Positions 1-7,082 are shown, counted from the stretch's first letter. The stretch is 15,467 bases of DNA from UBA8515 sp964357795 (GCA_964357795.1 CAYHMN010000019.1:1-15467), one strand, 5' to 3'. Numbers and translations: made by a program. Notes: generated by a model from the sequence alone, not told the origin.

Positions 1-1290
1 ACTGCCCAGCTTTCCAATGAAAATGGTACAGCAGTTCGGGATGCCGTATTCGGTAACGTCGGAACGATGATAATATTCCGTGTCGGTGCCGATGATGCAG
101 AGTTCATAGAGAAAGAGTTTGAACCAGAGTTTACTGCGCAGGATTTAGTGAATTTACCGAACTACCATATTTATCTAAAGCTCATGATTGATGGAGTCAC
201 TAGCCGTCCATTCTCAGCAAGCACACTTCCTCCGATGAAAATTGATTTGTCTGCAGGTGTGAAAGAGAAAATTATTGAATCTTCTCGCAAGCTATATACT
301 CGTCCACGTGAAGAAGTTGAGGCGGAGATTAATCGCTGGAGTGGAATGCTCCAAGTCGGCGATGACGCAGCGAAATATAAAGCAGATTGTTCTAATTGCG
401 GTAAGGTTACGATGGTTCCGTTTGAGCCGAAAGAAGGCAGACCAGTGTATTGTAAAGATTGCATGTTCAAGATTAAAAGTGGGGAACTAAAACCTCAGAC
501 TGGATTCGTAGCTTCACGTTCGGCTCGCCAAGATGAAAAGGTTTCTACTGCACCGCTTGCTGCACTCGGTATAGAGTTCACAGGTGGCCCAGCTACAAAG
601 CCAGTAGGTCAAAATGTACAGCGACCAACGCAATCTAGTGGCTCGCACACTCCTCGCCCGCAAGCTAATAATACGCCAAATCCAAATAGCAATTCAAATA
701 ATAATACAAATAACCGCACTCCTTATAAACCACCAGAGCGCAAGCACTCTGGCCCATCACCACTTCTTCGAGGCTTATTAGAGAAGATTGGAGTAGATAA
801 TAAAAAAGAAGAAAATTTACCAAAGGAAGTAACTCCTGTAAAAGTTCCTGCACCTGCGCCAGTTTCACTTTCTACACTCAAGAAGCCAGAGAACAATGTA
901 GTTACACACCCGCCTATGCCAACCAAAGAAGCTTCAGATGAGAAGAAAGCATCGCTAAAAGATTTGCTAGCAAAAGTAACGAATCCACAACCCAAGGTAG
1001 ACATTCCTAAGCAAACATTAGAAAATAAGGTAGAAACAAAGATTGAACCAGTAGTAATTCCTAAAGAAGAAATGCCTGTACCACCACCTCCACCGGTTCA
1101 GAAACCTATATCAAACCCAGTACCTCCACCCCCACAACCAACTCAAACTACTAAAGAAGAAGTAAAGCCTATAGTAAACGTAGTACCAACTCCACCAAAA
1201 CAAGATGATATAAATAAGACTGATACATGGCAAAAGAAAAAAGCCCAAAAAGAAGTTCCCGAATATGTGCTTCGTAAAGTATTAGAATAA
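1..1290 (+). CDS. Type IV secretion/conjugation-type ATPase (VirD4/TraD-like), C-terminal part, 5'-truncated by window
   Basis: The reading frame is open from base 1, so the gene starts upstream and 429 residues are visible. The first ~80 residues (VFGNVGT..FRVGADDAEF..EFEPEF, then YLKLMIDGVTSRPFS) resemble the end of the DNA-pumping ATPase domain in type IV secretion proteins of Patescibacteria. A zinc-finger module follows, with Cys codons at 388, 397, 451 and 460, giving exactly C-x2-C-x17-C-x2-C. The remaining ~270 residues are low-complexity, rich in Pro, Lys, Thr and Asn, with poly-Pro runs, and end in a short charged helix (VPEYVLRKVLE). By family it would be a hexameric ATPase at the inner membrane that moves DNA or protein. 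The Walker motifs lie outside the window, so VirD4/TraD versus another HerA/FtsK-class ATPase is inferred. The next gene starts 4 nt after the stop, suggesting co-transcription. Confidence 0.68.
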   Translation, partial: TAQLSNENGTAVRDAVFGNVGTMIIFRVGADDAEFIEKEFEPEFTAQDLVNLPNYHIYLKLMIDGVTSRPFSASTLPPMKIDLSAGVKEKIIESSRKLYTRPREEVEAEINRWSGMLQVGDDAAKYKADCSNCGKVTMVPFEPKEGRPVYCKDCMFKIKSGELKPQTGFVASRSARQDEKVSTAPLAALGIEFTGGPATKPVGQNVQRPTQSSGSHTPRPQANNTPNPNSNSNNNTNNRTPYKPPERKHSGPSPLLRGLLEKIGVDNKKEENLPKEVTPVKVPAPAPVSLSTLKKPENNVVTHPPMPTKEASDEKKASLKDLLAKVTNPQPKVDIPKQTLENKVETKIEPVVIPKEEMPVPPPPPVQKPISNPVPPPPQPTQTTKEEVKPIVNVVPTPPKQDDINKTDTWQKKKAQKEVPEYVLRKVLE

Positions 1291-1294
1291 ATCT

Positions 1295-2725
1295 ATGTTT
1301 ACAAAAATATCTAAAATTTGTATTACTTTGATTATAGTATTTTTCTCGTGGTCACATCCTGCCTTTGCTTCGTTTGAGATTACAGAGATAATGTATGACC
1401 TTGAGGGTACCGATACGAATCGCGAGTGGGTAGAAGTTAAAAATACAGGTAGCGCACCTCTCGACTTATCTGGATGGTTTTTCTTTTCTGATAATACAAA
1501 GCATGCACTTGTACCACAAGGAGCATCGTCGGTTCCTGCAGGAGGATATGCAATCATTGCACAGAACGCTACAAATTTTATGGCAGATTGGCCAAGCTTC
1601 GGAGGCTTGTTGTTTGATAGTAGTTGGACAGGTTTTAACAATGAACAAGGAGAAGAGATTTCCCTAAAAGATCCAGATTTAAATCTCGTAAGTCCGGTTA
1701 CGTTTACTTCAAGCCAAGGTGGAGTGGGCGATGGTGATTCCTTGCAGAATATAAATGGTTCTTGGACTTCTGGCACTCCTACTCCAGGAGCAGTTAATCA
1801 AGGGGGTTCTGGGGGAGATGAAGAAGAAGAGGAAGGCGGCGGAGGCACTTCGTCATCTGAAGAAGATGTAGTAGTAAAGAAAAAAGTAGAAGCCCCTAAG
1901 ATGAAGACAAAGATTATAGTAAAAAATACTGTTGTCGCAGGAGTTCCGCTTAAGATTGATTCAATTACAGAAGGTTATGAGAAAGAAACTCTAAAGGTTG
2001 GTAAATTCTCATGGAATTTTGGAGATGGAATGTCAAAAGAAGAAAGTGAAGCAAAGCAATTTGAGTATACATACACATATCCTGGAGAGTATGTTTTAAC
2101 TTTAGTATACAATAATTATTATCATCCCTTTAATACTAGTCCAGATGCAAGTGATAGAGTTATTATTAAAGTTCTCTCTAGGGAAGTAGCCATCAGCTCT
2201 GTCGGTAGTGGCGCGGATACTTTCGTAGAACTTGAGAATAAGGGAGGTGTCGAAATTGATTTATCAAAATGGTCTATACAAGCAGGCAACAAGATATTTT
2301 ATATACCAAGTGGAACTGCAATCTTAGCAAATAAAAAAATAAAGTTTTCCCCGAAGGTAACTTTATTTACAGCAGATGATATAAAATATGTCACATTATG
2401 GAATGCAACTGGAGAAACTTTTGCAACTTATCCATCAGTAAAGACAAATCAAAGTTATACAGCATCGAGGGTTAATACTACAAATACGACTAATAATACT
2501 ACATCTAAAATCCCTGCTTCTTCTGTTATTAATCTAGATAATCTGGGTGCAAGCGCAGGAAAAGCTTCCAATTTAATATCTACATCTACTCTTGCATGGC
2601 TCGGACTCATAGGAATCATAATAATAGCTTCTATGAGTGTCTATCTTATTCGTAGAAAAAATTCTAAAGATGAATATGTGGGTGATAGTGTAATCCGTGC
2701 TTCTGATATGACAATAGTAGAATAG
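1295..2725 (+). CDS. Secreted, membrane-anchored lamin-tail-domain/PKD protein
   Basis: The 476-aa protein has a signal peptide (residues 1-26, hydrophobic core TLIIVFF, likely cleavage after AFA). A lamin-tail-like beta domain spans ~27-165 (ITEIMYD, REWVEVKNTG, LDLSGWFF, the usual LTD signatures). An acidic/Gly linker covers 169-196. A PKD domain covers ~205-293, with the WNFGDG turn at 240-245 and YTYPGEY. A second, weaker LTD-like domain covers ~297-380 (FVELENKGGVEIDLSKWSI). A Thr/Asn stalk follows at 385-405. One transmembrane helix (~432-451) is followed by RRK, so the bulk should be outside and the short tail inside. There is no catalytic motif, so it is likely a structural or adhesive cell-surface protein. 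It starts 4 nt after the secretion ATPase stop, with no Shine-Dalgarno. The domain calls are fairly secure; the role is inferred. Confidence 0.8.
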   Translation: MFTKISKICITLIIVFFSWSHPAFASFEITEIMYDLEGTDTNREWVEVKNTGSAPLDLSGWFFFSDNTKHALVPQGASSVPAGGYAIIAQNATNFMADWPSFGGLLFDSSWTGFNNEQGEEISLKDPDLNLVSPVTFTSSQGGVGDGDSLQNINGSWTSGTPTPGAVNQGGSGGDEEEEEGGGGTSSSEEDVVVKKKVEAPKMKTKIIVKNTVVAGVPLKIDSITEGYEKETLKVGKFSWNFGDGMSKEESEAKQFEYTYTYPGEYVLTLVYNNYYHPFNTSPDASDRVIIKVLSREVAISSVGSGADTFVELENKGGVEIDLSKWSIQAGNKIFYIPSGTAILANKKIKFSPKVTLFTADDIKYVTLWNATGETFATYPSVKTNQSYTASRVNTTNTTNNTTSKIPASSVINLDNLGASAGKASNLISTSTLAWLGLIGIIIIASMSVYLIRRKNSKDEYVGDSVIRASDMTIVE

Positions 2726-2745
2726 CCTTGTTTTTTAATGCTTTT

Positions 2746-2754
2746 TGGTATATT
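2746..2754 (+). promoter_or_regulatory. Extended -10 promoter of the methyltransferase gene
   Basis: TGG followed by TATATT (2749-2754) ends 8 nt before the ATG at 2763. This spacing puts the transcription start 0-3 nt from the start codon (leaderless). No convincing -35 is seen, which fits an extended -10 element. Confidence 0.5.
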
Positions 2755-2762
2755 GTGGATAT

Positions 2763-3545
2763 ATGAAAAATACTCCAAGCAAAAAGCCTACCGATACATC
2801 TTGGAATAAGGTGGCTAGTTGGTATGATGAAATGCTCACGACTGATGCTGATAGCTATCAGTCAAAAGTTATAGTACCGAACCTTCTGCGAGTTCTTGAT
2901 ATCAAGAAAGGAGAGGTAGTTTACGACCTTGCCTGTGGGCAAGGATATTTTGCGAACCTTTTTCTTCGCAACGGGGCAAGTGTTACAGCTTCTGACTTAT
3001 CAAGGAAGTTGATAAGTATTGCAACCGAGACTCTACCGAAAGAAATAAAGTTCTATGTAAGTCGGGGAGACCAGGCTCCATTCCTCAAAGACAAATCCAT
3101 AGATACAGTAGTTATAGTTCTAGCAATACAAAATATTGAAAATGTTTCGGGAGTATTTGCAGAATGTAAAAGAGTTCTTAAAGATAGTGGAAGGGTAGTG
3201 TTAGTTATGAACCACCCAGCATTCCGTGTACCACAGGGGAGTGATTGGTATTTCGCAGATGGTACTCAGTATCGCATAGTCGGGAAATATCTTTCAGAAT
3301 CCAAAATATCTATAGATATGACTCCAGGGGAAAAAGATATAAAGAAAAAGATTAAAACCATATCATTTCACCGCTCACTCCAATACTATATGAAGTTGCT
3401 GTCCAAGAATGGTTTTGCCATAACTAGACTGGAAGAGTGGATATCTCACAAGAAAAGCCAGAACGGCCCTCGCCAAAAAGCCGAAGACACAGCCCGCAAA
3501 GAAATTCCAATATTTATGTGTTTGGAAGTTAAGAAAATAAATTAG
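2763..3545 (+). CDS. Class I SAM-dependent methyltransferase
   Basis: The 260-aa protein has a Rossmann methyltransferase fold. Motif I is VYDLACGQGYFA (residues 53-64), the acidic residue after beta-2 is in ASDLS (76-80), and a post-I loop is RGDQAPFLKDKSID. Motif IV/post-IV is VIVLAIQNIEN, and ECKRVLKDSGRVVLVMNHPAFR is typical of the beta-5 region in small-molecule or unassigned methyltransferases. The substrate cannot be told from sequence. The ATG at 2763 is chosen over an in-frame TTG at 2745 because the TTG lies before the -10 box (2749-2754) and would fall outside the transcript. It is convergent with the uracil-DNA glycosylase gene, with a hairpin terminator between them. Confidence 0.85.
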   Translation: MKNTPSKKPTDTSWNKVASWYDEMLTTDADSYQSKVIVPNLLRVLDIKKGEVVYDLACGQGYFANLFLRNGASVTASDLSRKLISIATETLPKEIKFYVSRGDQAPFLKDKSIDTVVIVLAIQNIENVSGVFAECKRVLKDSGRVVLVMNHPAFRVPQGSDWYFADGTQYRIVGKYLSESKISIDMTPGEKDIKKKIKTISFHRSLQYYMKLLSKNGFAITRLEEWISHKKSQNGPRQKAEDTARKEIPIFMCLEVKKIN

Positions 3546-3570
3546 ATAGCTCCTATCATAGGACACACAT

Positions 3571-3588
3571 AAAACCGTACTCGGTTTT
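3571..3588. terminator. Bidirectional hairpin terminator between convergent genes
   Basis: AAAACCG (3571-3577), loop TACT, then CGGTTTT (3582-3588) followed by one more T. This is a perfect 7-bp stem with A- and T-rich flanks, so it can act in both directions. It lies 25 nt after the methyltransferase stop. A TCCTAT/ATAGGA palindrome at 3551-3563 precedes it. Confidence 0.6.
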
Positions 3589-3600
3589 TGCTCTGCTCGT

Positions 3601-3675
3601 CACTCAAGAAAATAATAGTCTGAGTACATACTTTATTTTCTAAGCTCCTGCGCAAGGTCCTACTCAAGGACTATT
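3601..3675. repeat. Interleaved inverted repeats downstream of the uracil-DNA glycosylase gene
   Basis: AGAAAATAA (3607-3615) pairs with TTATTTTCT (3633-3641). A second, overlapping pairing joins AATAGTCTGAGTA (3614-3626) with TACTCAAGGACTATT (3661-3675, 2-nt bulge). The two pairings are mutually exclusive. The AGAAAATAA..TTATTTTCT pair recurs at 6882-6906, which suggests a shared palindromic family. Confidence 0.4.
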
Positions 3676-4267
3676 CTAATTTATTTTCTTTGCCTATTTT
3701 TTCTAAAGCTTTTGGGATTTTTTTAAAATCTTTCATCAGCGTTTCTCTCATACCTCCGTTGTAAAGCGCAGCAGCAGGGTGGTATAGGGGGAGGAAGGCT
3801 TGCTTCTTTCCGAGCTCTGGAATATTTTTTATTAAAAGCTTTCCATGAATATCTGAAATTTTTTCGGTAGGGAAGAATCGCCCCATAGAGTGGCGACCCA
3901 GGAATACGATAAGCTTCGGTCCTATAATTTTTAATTCATTTATGAGCCACTCATTGCAAGCTTCTTTCTCTTCGGGTAGTGGATCACGATTGTCCGGTGG
4001 GCGGTATTTTACAATATTTGTAATATAAATATCTTCGCGCTTCATTTTTATATTCTCAAGCATTTCCGCCAAGAATTTCCCTCCAGCCCCTATGAATGGC
4101 TTACCTTGCAAGTCCTCATTCTTCCCTGGTGCTTCGCCTATAAACACAATATCGCTTTCTGCATTACCATCACCGAAAACTGCCTGAGTCGCAGTTTTCT
4201 TTAATTCGCAAGTACAATTTTCTTGCCAATAGGCGTTCAATTCATCGAGTTGTTGGCGCTTTGTCAT
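3671..4267 (-). CDS. Uracil-DNA glycosylase, family 4-like, with altered Fe-S cysteines
   Basis: The 198-aa protein has the usual family 4/5 length. Motif 1 is GEAPGKNEDLQGKPF (44-58), the middle motif is RPPDNRDPLPEE (89-100), and the C-terminal HPAAAL (163-168) supplies the catalytic His loop. By family it removes uracil from DNA to start base-excision repair. Family 4 enzymes normally bind a 4Fe-4S cluster through CxxC, a Cys in KCRPP, and a Cys 16 residues later. Here the N-terminal pair is C18-x-C20, the KCRPP position is Tyr88, and only Cys104 is in its usual place, so the cluster may be lost or rearranged. The ATG shares one base with the stop of the upstream murA-like gene (TAATG), implying translational coupling. 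No Shine-Dalgarno is visible. Confidence 0.85.
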   Translation of the reverse strand: MTKRQQLDELNAYWQENCTCELKKTATQAVFGDGNAESDIVFIGEAPGKNEDLQGKPFIGAGGKFLAEMLENIKMKREDIYITNIVKYRPPDNRDPLPEEKEACNEWLINELKIIGPKLIVFLGRHSMGRFFPTEKISDIHGKLLIKNIPELGKKQAFLPLYHPAAALYNGGMRETLMKDFKKIPKALEKIGKENKLE

Positions 4268-5775
4268 TACTTCATTATTGTAATATCTGCGCCGATGGAG
4301 TTCAAGCGTTTAGCGACATCTTCATATCCACGACTTATCATGTACACATTTCGTAGTATTGAAGTGCCTTCAGCAGCAAGCATAGCTATAAGGATAACCA
4401 TAGAAGGACGAAGAGCCGGAGGGCAGACGACTTGAGCAGCGGTCAGAGGAGTACCACCCGTAATATATGCACGGTGTGGATCAGCAAGAGTTACATTTGC
4501 TCCAAGCCTATTTAGTTCGGTAAAATATATTGCACGATTCTCATATACCCAGTCATGAATCATGGTCTGACCCTTGGCTACTATCGCTATTGGTACAAAG
4601 AAGGGGAGGTTGTCCATATTTATCCCTGGGTACGGATTTGCATGAATTTTGTCTGGAGGCGCAGTTAAAGTACTTTCCATAATTTCTATATCAACTAGTT
4701 TTGTGCGGTTGTTGTGCGAAAGGTATTTCTTTAGAGTTTTATATTTGAGCCCCATCTTTGCAAGCTTATAAAGTTCAAGCGCAAGAAAGTCTATCGGGAC
4801 TCGAGTGATAGTAAGATTGGACCCGGTAACTATAGCTGCTGAGATAAACATCATGGACTCTATCGGATCTTCACTATTATGATATTCAATATTTTTATTT
4901 ATATTTTCTACTCCATGTATTTTAAGAGTTGTTGTTCCTATACCAGTGACTTTCACACCGAGCTTGCCAAGGAAGAAGCAGATTTCTTGCACCATATAGT
5001 TTGCACTCGCAAATTGCATAGTCGTTATACCATTTATTCCTGCCGCTGCCATTAATATATTTTCACAGGCAGTATCGCCAGCTTCGTACATTATGATGTT
5101 GGCAGGCTTGATATTCCCAACTGTAACATCATATGTGCTTCTACTAGTTTTAACCTTAACCCCAAGCTCATTTAGAGCATACCGATGGGCTGCAATAGTG
5201 CGCTTGCCAAGGTTACACCCTTCGGCATGGGGAAGGGAGAAAGATTCAAGGTGGTGAATAAGTGGACCCATGAGCATAATAATAGAACGAGTTCGTATAG
5301 CTGACTGTACATTCATGTCTTTTAATTTGAATTTTTTCGGTGGAGTAATTTGAACTGAGTTTTGATTTATCCACTTTACCTTTACGCCAATACTCTCCAG
5401 TATCTCAATGACTCTGTATACTTCCTCTATACGGGCGATACCGTGAAGAGTTGTAATACCTTTGTTGATAAGAGATGCACACAAAAGACCAACTGACCCA
5501 TTCTTTGAATAATTGGTTGTAATGCTTCCGGAAAGTTTTCGCCCCCCTACTATTTGAAAATCTATAGAATCGTTGATAGAAACAATCTGATGGTCAAGGA
5601 CACGACTTATCTTGGATAGTAGTTCTGTACTGAAATTCTGTTCTCCTTTCTCCATACGAGCCACTGCAGATTGGGAAGTGCCAAGTTCTTTGGCAAAGGC
5701 ACCCTGAGTAAGCTTCCGGCGTTCCCGGAGCTTCTTTATGAAGAAACCTATCTTTTTCTGCTCTGTTTTTATCAT
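4267..5775 (-). CDS. murA: UDP-N-acetylglucosamine 1-carboxyvinyltransferase fused to an N-terminal XRE helix-turn-helix
   Basis: The 502-aa protein is about 75 residues longer than a normal MurA. Residues ~7-63 form an XRE/Cro-type helix-turn-helix (IKKLRERRKLTQGAFAKELG then SQSAVARMEKGE). From ~73 the EPT fold follows: Lys91-Asn92 (the K22-N23 pair of E. coli), Arg163 (R91), the PEP-reactive Cys187 in GCNLGKR with Arg192 (C115, R120), Asp388 (D305), Arg414 in ENR (R331) and Arg456 (R397). These key residues are kept, so the first committed step of peptidoglycan synthesis (enolpyruvyl transfer from PEP to UDP-GlcNAc) is probably intact. The E. coli DRIETGT stretch reads EDPIESM here. It is divergent from murB, with a shared palindromic control region. 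The ATG lies 8 nt after TATAAT. The fusion suggests a DNA-binding, perhaps self-regulating enzyme; that role is inference. Confidence 0.88.
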   Translation of the reverse strand: MIKTEQKKIGFFIKKLRERRKLTQGAFAKELGTSQSAVARMEKGEQNFSTELLSKISRVLDHQIVSINDSIDFQIVGGRKLSGSITTNYSKNGSVGLLCASLINKGITTLHGIARIEEVYRVIEILESIGVKVKWINQNSVQITPPKKFKLKDMNVQSAIRTRSIIMLMGPLIHHLESFSLPHAEGCNLGKRTIAAHRYALNELGVKVKTSRSTYDVTVGNIKPANIIMYEAGDTACENILMAAAGINGITTMQFASANYMVQEICFFLGKLGVKVTGIGTTTLKIHGVENINKNIEYHNSEDPIESMMFISAAIVTGSNLTITRVPIDFLALELYKLAKMGLKYKTLKKYLSHNNRTKLVDIEIMESTLTAPPDKIHANPYPGINMDNLPFFVPIAIVAKGQTMIHDWVYENRAIYFTELNRLGANVTLADPHRAYITGGTPLTAAQVVCPPALRPSMVILIAMLAAEGTSILRNVYMISRGYEDVAKRLNSIGADITIMK

Positions 5776-5779
5776 GTTT

Positions 5780-5807
5780 TTGGATTATATATCATATATG
5801 ATATAAT
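5780..5807 (+). promoter_or_regulatory. murB promoter (extended -10)
   Basis: TTGGAT (5780-5785), a 16-nt spacer, then TGA-TATAAT (-10 at 5802-5807), 6 nt before the murB ATG at 5814. The predicted transcription start coincides with the A of the ATG, so the mRNA would be leaderless. Confidence 0.7.
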
Positions 5808-5812
5808 GGCAA
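5784..5812 (-). promoter_or_regulatory. Promoter of the HTH-murA / uracil-DNA glycosylase operon
   Basis: On the minus strand TTGCCA (5812-5807), a 17-nt spacer, then TATAAT (5789-5784), 8 nt before the murA ATG. This is a near-consensus sigma-70 promoter that would give a leader of about 2 nt. Confidence 0.75.
5788..5805. promoter_or_regulatory. Perfect 18-bp palindrome overlapping both divergent -10 boxes (candidate operator)
   Basis: TATATCATATATGATATA is an exact 18-bp palindrome. It overlaps two bases of the minus-strand -10 and most of the plus-strand -10. A dimeric XRE protein bound here would block both murA and murB transcription. The HTH-MurA encoded next door is the obvious candidate binder. 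AT-rich DNA makes some palindromes by chance, but the position is striking. Confidence 0.55.
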
Positions 5813-5813
5813 T

Positions 5814-6836
5814 ATGTTAGAGATGCGCGAAAATGTGGATATCAAGGAGCACTGCACTCTCCGAGTCGGAGGGCAATTTCGCTATTTTGTAGAACTCTCT
5901 AATAAATCAGAACTTCCCGAAGTGTATAAAATAGCTCGCGAAAAAAATTTGCCAGTTTTTATTCTTGGCGGTGGGTCAAATATGGTTTTCCCAGATGGAA
6001 TACTAGAAAAAGTTGTGGTAAAAATAAATTTCTCAGGTTTTGAAGTATTAGATGATACAGATGAATACACAGATATTAAAATTGGGGCAGGGGAGAATTG
6101 GGATAGTGTTGTAGAACGGACAGTAGATATTAATTTATCTGGGATAGAAGCCATGTCAGCAATCCCTGGTACTGCAGGAGCAACCCCAGTGCAGAATGTA
6201 GGTGCGTATGGGCAAGAAATAAAGGATACACTACTTGAAGTAGAAGTTTTTGATATAGAAAATAAAGATTTTAAAATTATTACGAATTCTCTCTGCAGTT
6301 TCAGCTATAGAAACAGTATTTTTAAAGGGGATGCAAAAGGTAAGTATGTCATAACTTCCATAACTCTCCGACTCTCAAAGAGTAAACCCTTTATTCCCAA
6401 TTATCCGGGAGTTAAAAAATATTTTTTAGAAAACAATATAAACAGCCCTACACTTCTCCAAATCCGCGAAGCGATTATAGATATAAGGAGTGACAAATTA
6501 CCAGACCCAAAATTTATCCCAAGCGTAGGTTCATTCTTCAAAAATACAATTGTAACCAAAGAAGTTGCCAATAATTTGAAATACCAATACCCGACTATGA
6601 TAGTGTTCCCAGTGAACGATAAAGAGACAAAAGTCCCATCAGGATTCCTTATTGAGCAAGCAGGATTGAAAGGTAAAAGCTTCGGACCTATTTCTTCCTA
6701 TATTCATAATGCTATGGTACTTGTGAATAATGGTGGAGCAACTCGCGCAGATGTAGAGCGCGTTCGAGATGAAATAACACAAATTATATTTGAAAAGTTC
6801 GGCATCACTCTAGAAACCGAACCCGAGTTTGTTTAA
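5814..6836 (+). CDS. murB: UDP-N-acetylenolpyruvoylglucosamine reductase (MurB)
   Basis: The 340-aa flavoenzyme reduces the MurA product to UDP-MurNAc with NADPH in the cytoplasm. FAD-binding signatures are ILGGGSNMVF (50-59) and GTAGATPVQNVGAYG (119-133). Catalytic residues map to Tyr165-Arg166 in SYRNSIFK, the proton-donor Ser240 in VGSFFKN, and Glu338 in the C-terminal TEPEF. The length and the Tyr-containing insert match the E. coli (type I) form. Start ATG 5814 fits the leaderless promoter; an in-frame ATG at 5823 is less likely. It diverges from HTH-murA with only 38 nt between the start codons, so the two consecutive pathway steps share one control region. Confidence 0.95.
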   Translation: MLEMRENVDIKEHCTLRVGGQFRYFVELSNKSELPEVYKIAREKNLPVFILGGGSNMVFPDGILEKVVVKINFSGFEVLDDTDEYTDIKIGAGENWDSVVERTVDINLSGIEAMSAIPGTAGATPVQNVGAYGQEIKDTLLEVEVFDIENKDFKIITNSLCSFSYRNSIFKGDAKGKYVITSITLRLSKSKPFIPNYPGVKKYFLENNINSPTLLQIREAIIDIRSDKLPDPKFIPSVGSFFKNTIVTKEVANNLKYQYPTMIVFPVNDKETKVPSGFLIEQAGLKGKSFGPISSYIHNAMVLVNNGGATRADVERVRDEITQIIFEKFGITLETEPEFV

Positions 6837-6845
6837 AATCTAAAT

Positions 6846-6993
6846 ACATAGTATATTTCTCATATTGCTGCCGGAGTGGGTAGAAAATAAACTGCTTTAT
6901 TTTCTACCAGAGTGATAACGATGTGGACCGCCACTCCGGCAACAGGTTTTTAAGAAATACGCAGTATATTTCTTACTGTTGCCGGAGTGGCGG
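6846..6993. repeat. Nested inverted and direct copies of the tRNA-Leu 5' end
   Basis: GCCGGAGTGG occurs at 6870-6879 and again as the true tRNA start at 6981-6990. Its reverse complement CCACTCCGGC is at 6931-6940. The 18 bases at 6928-6945 are the exact reverse complement of 6976-6993. Just inside that pair, TAAGAAATA (6951-6959) pairs with TATTTCTTA (6967-6975), giving a long hairpin of 18+9 bp. Upstream, GGTAGAAAATAAA (6879-6891) pairs perfectly with TTTATTTTCTACC (6896-6908), loop CTGC. The stretches 6846-6880 and 6959-6993 are imperfect direct repeats. No gene is seen between murB and the tRNA. Confidence 0.8.
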
Positions 6994-7062
6994 AATTGGT
7001 ATACGCGCGCGACTCAAAATCGCGTCTCGCAAGGGATGAGAGTTCAAGTCTCTCCTCCGGCA
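6981..7062 (+). tRNA. tRNA-Leu (anticodon CAA)
   Basis: The acceptor stem is GCCGGAG/CTCCGGC. The anticodon stem CGCGA/TCGCG has loop CTCAAAA, with CAA at 7015-7017, reading UUG. The long variable arm (7025-7037, TCTC/GGGA stem) is class II, as expected for Leu. The T stem is GAGAG/CTCTC with loop TTCAAGT. The discriminator is A and no CCA is encoded. Its first 13 bases also take part in a long upstream inverted repeat. Confidence 0.97.
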
Positions 7063-7063
7063 C

Positions 7064-7081
7064 AAAAATTTAATAATTTTT
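7064..7081 (+). terminator. AT-only hairpin directly after tRNA-Leu
   Basis: AAAAATT, loop TAAT, AATTTTT is a perfect 7-bp stem starting 2 nt after the tRNA. It may end or process the tRNA transcript. It is nested in a larger pairing between the tRNA 3' part (7045-7055) and 7083-7093 (11 bp, one G-U). Confidence 0.4.
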
Positions 7082-7082
7082 A

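Noticed and set aside
1282..1776. 164-codon minus-strand open frame
   Set aside because: It is antisense to the signal peptide and lamin-tail domain of a clear gene, and its product has no recognisable pattern.
2745..2762. In-frame TTG start extending the methyltransferase by six codons
   Set aside because: The extension contains the TATATT promoter box, so it would not be transcribed; ATG 2763 fits better.
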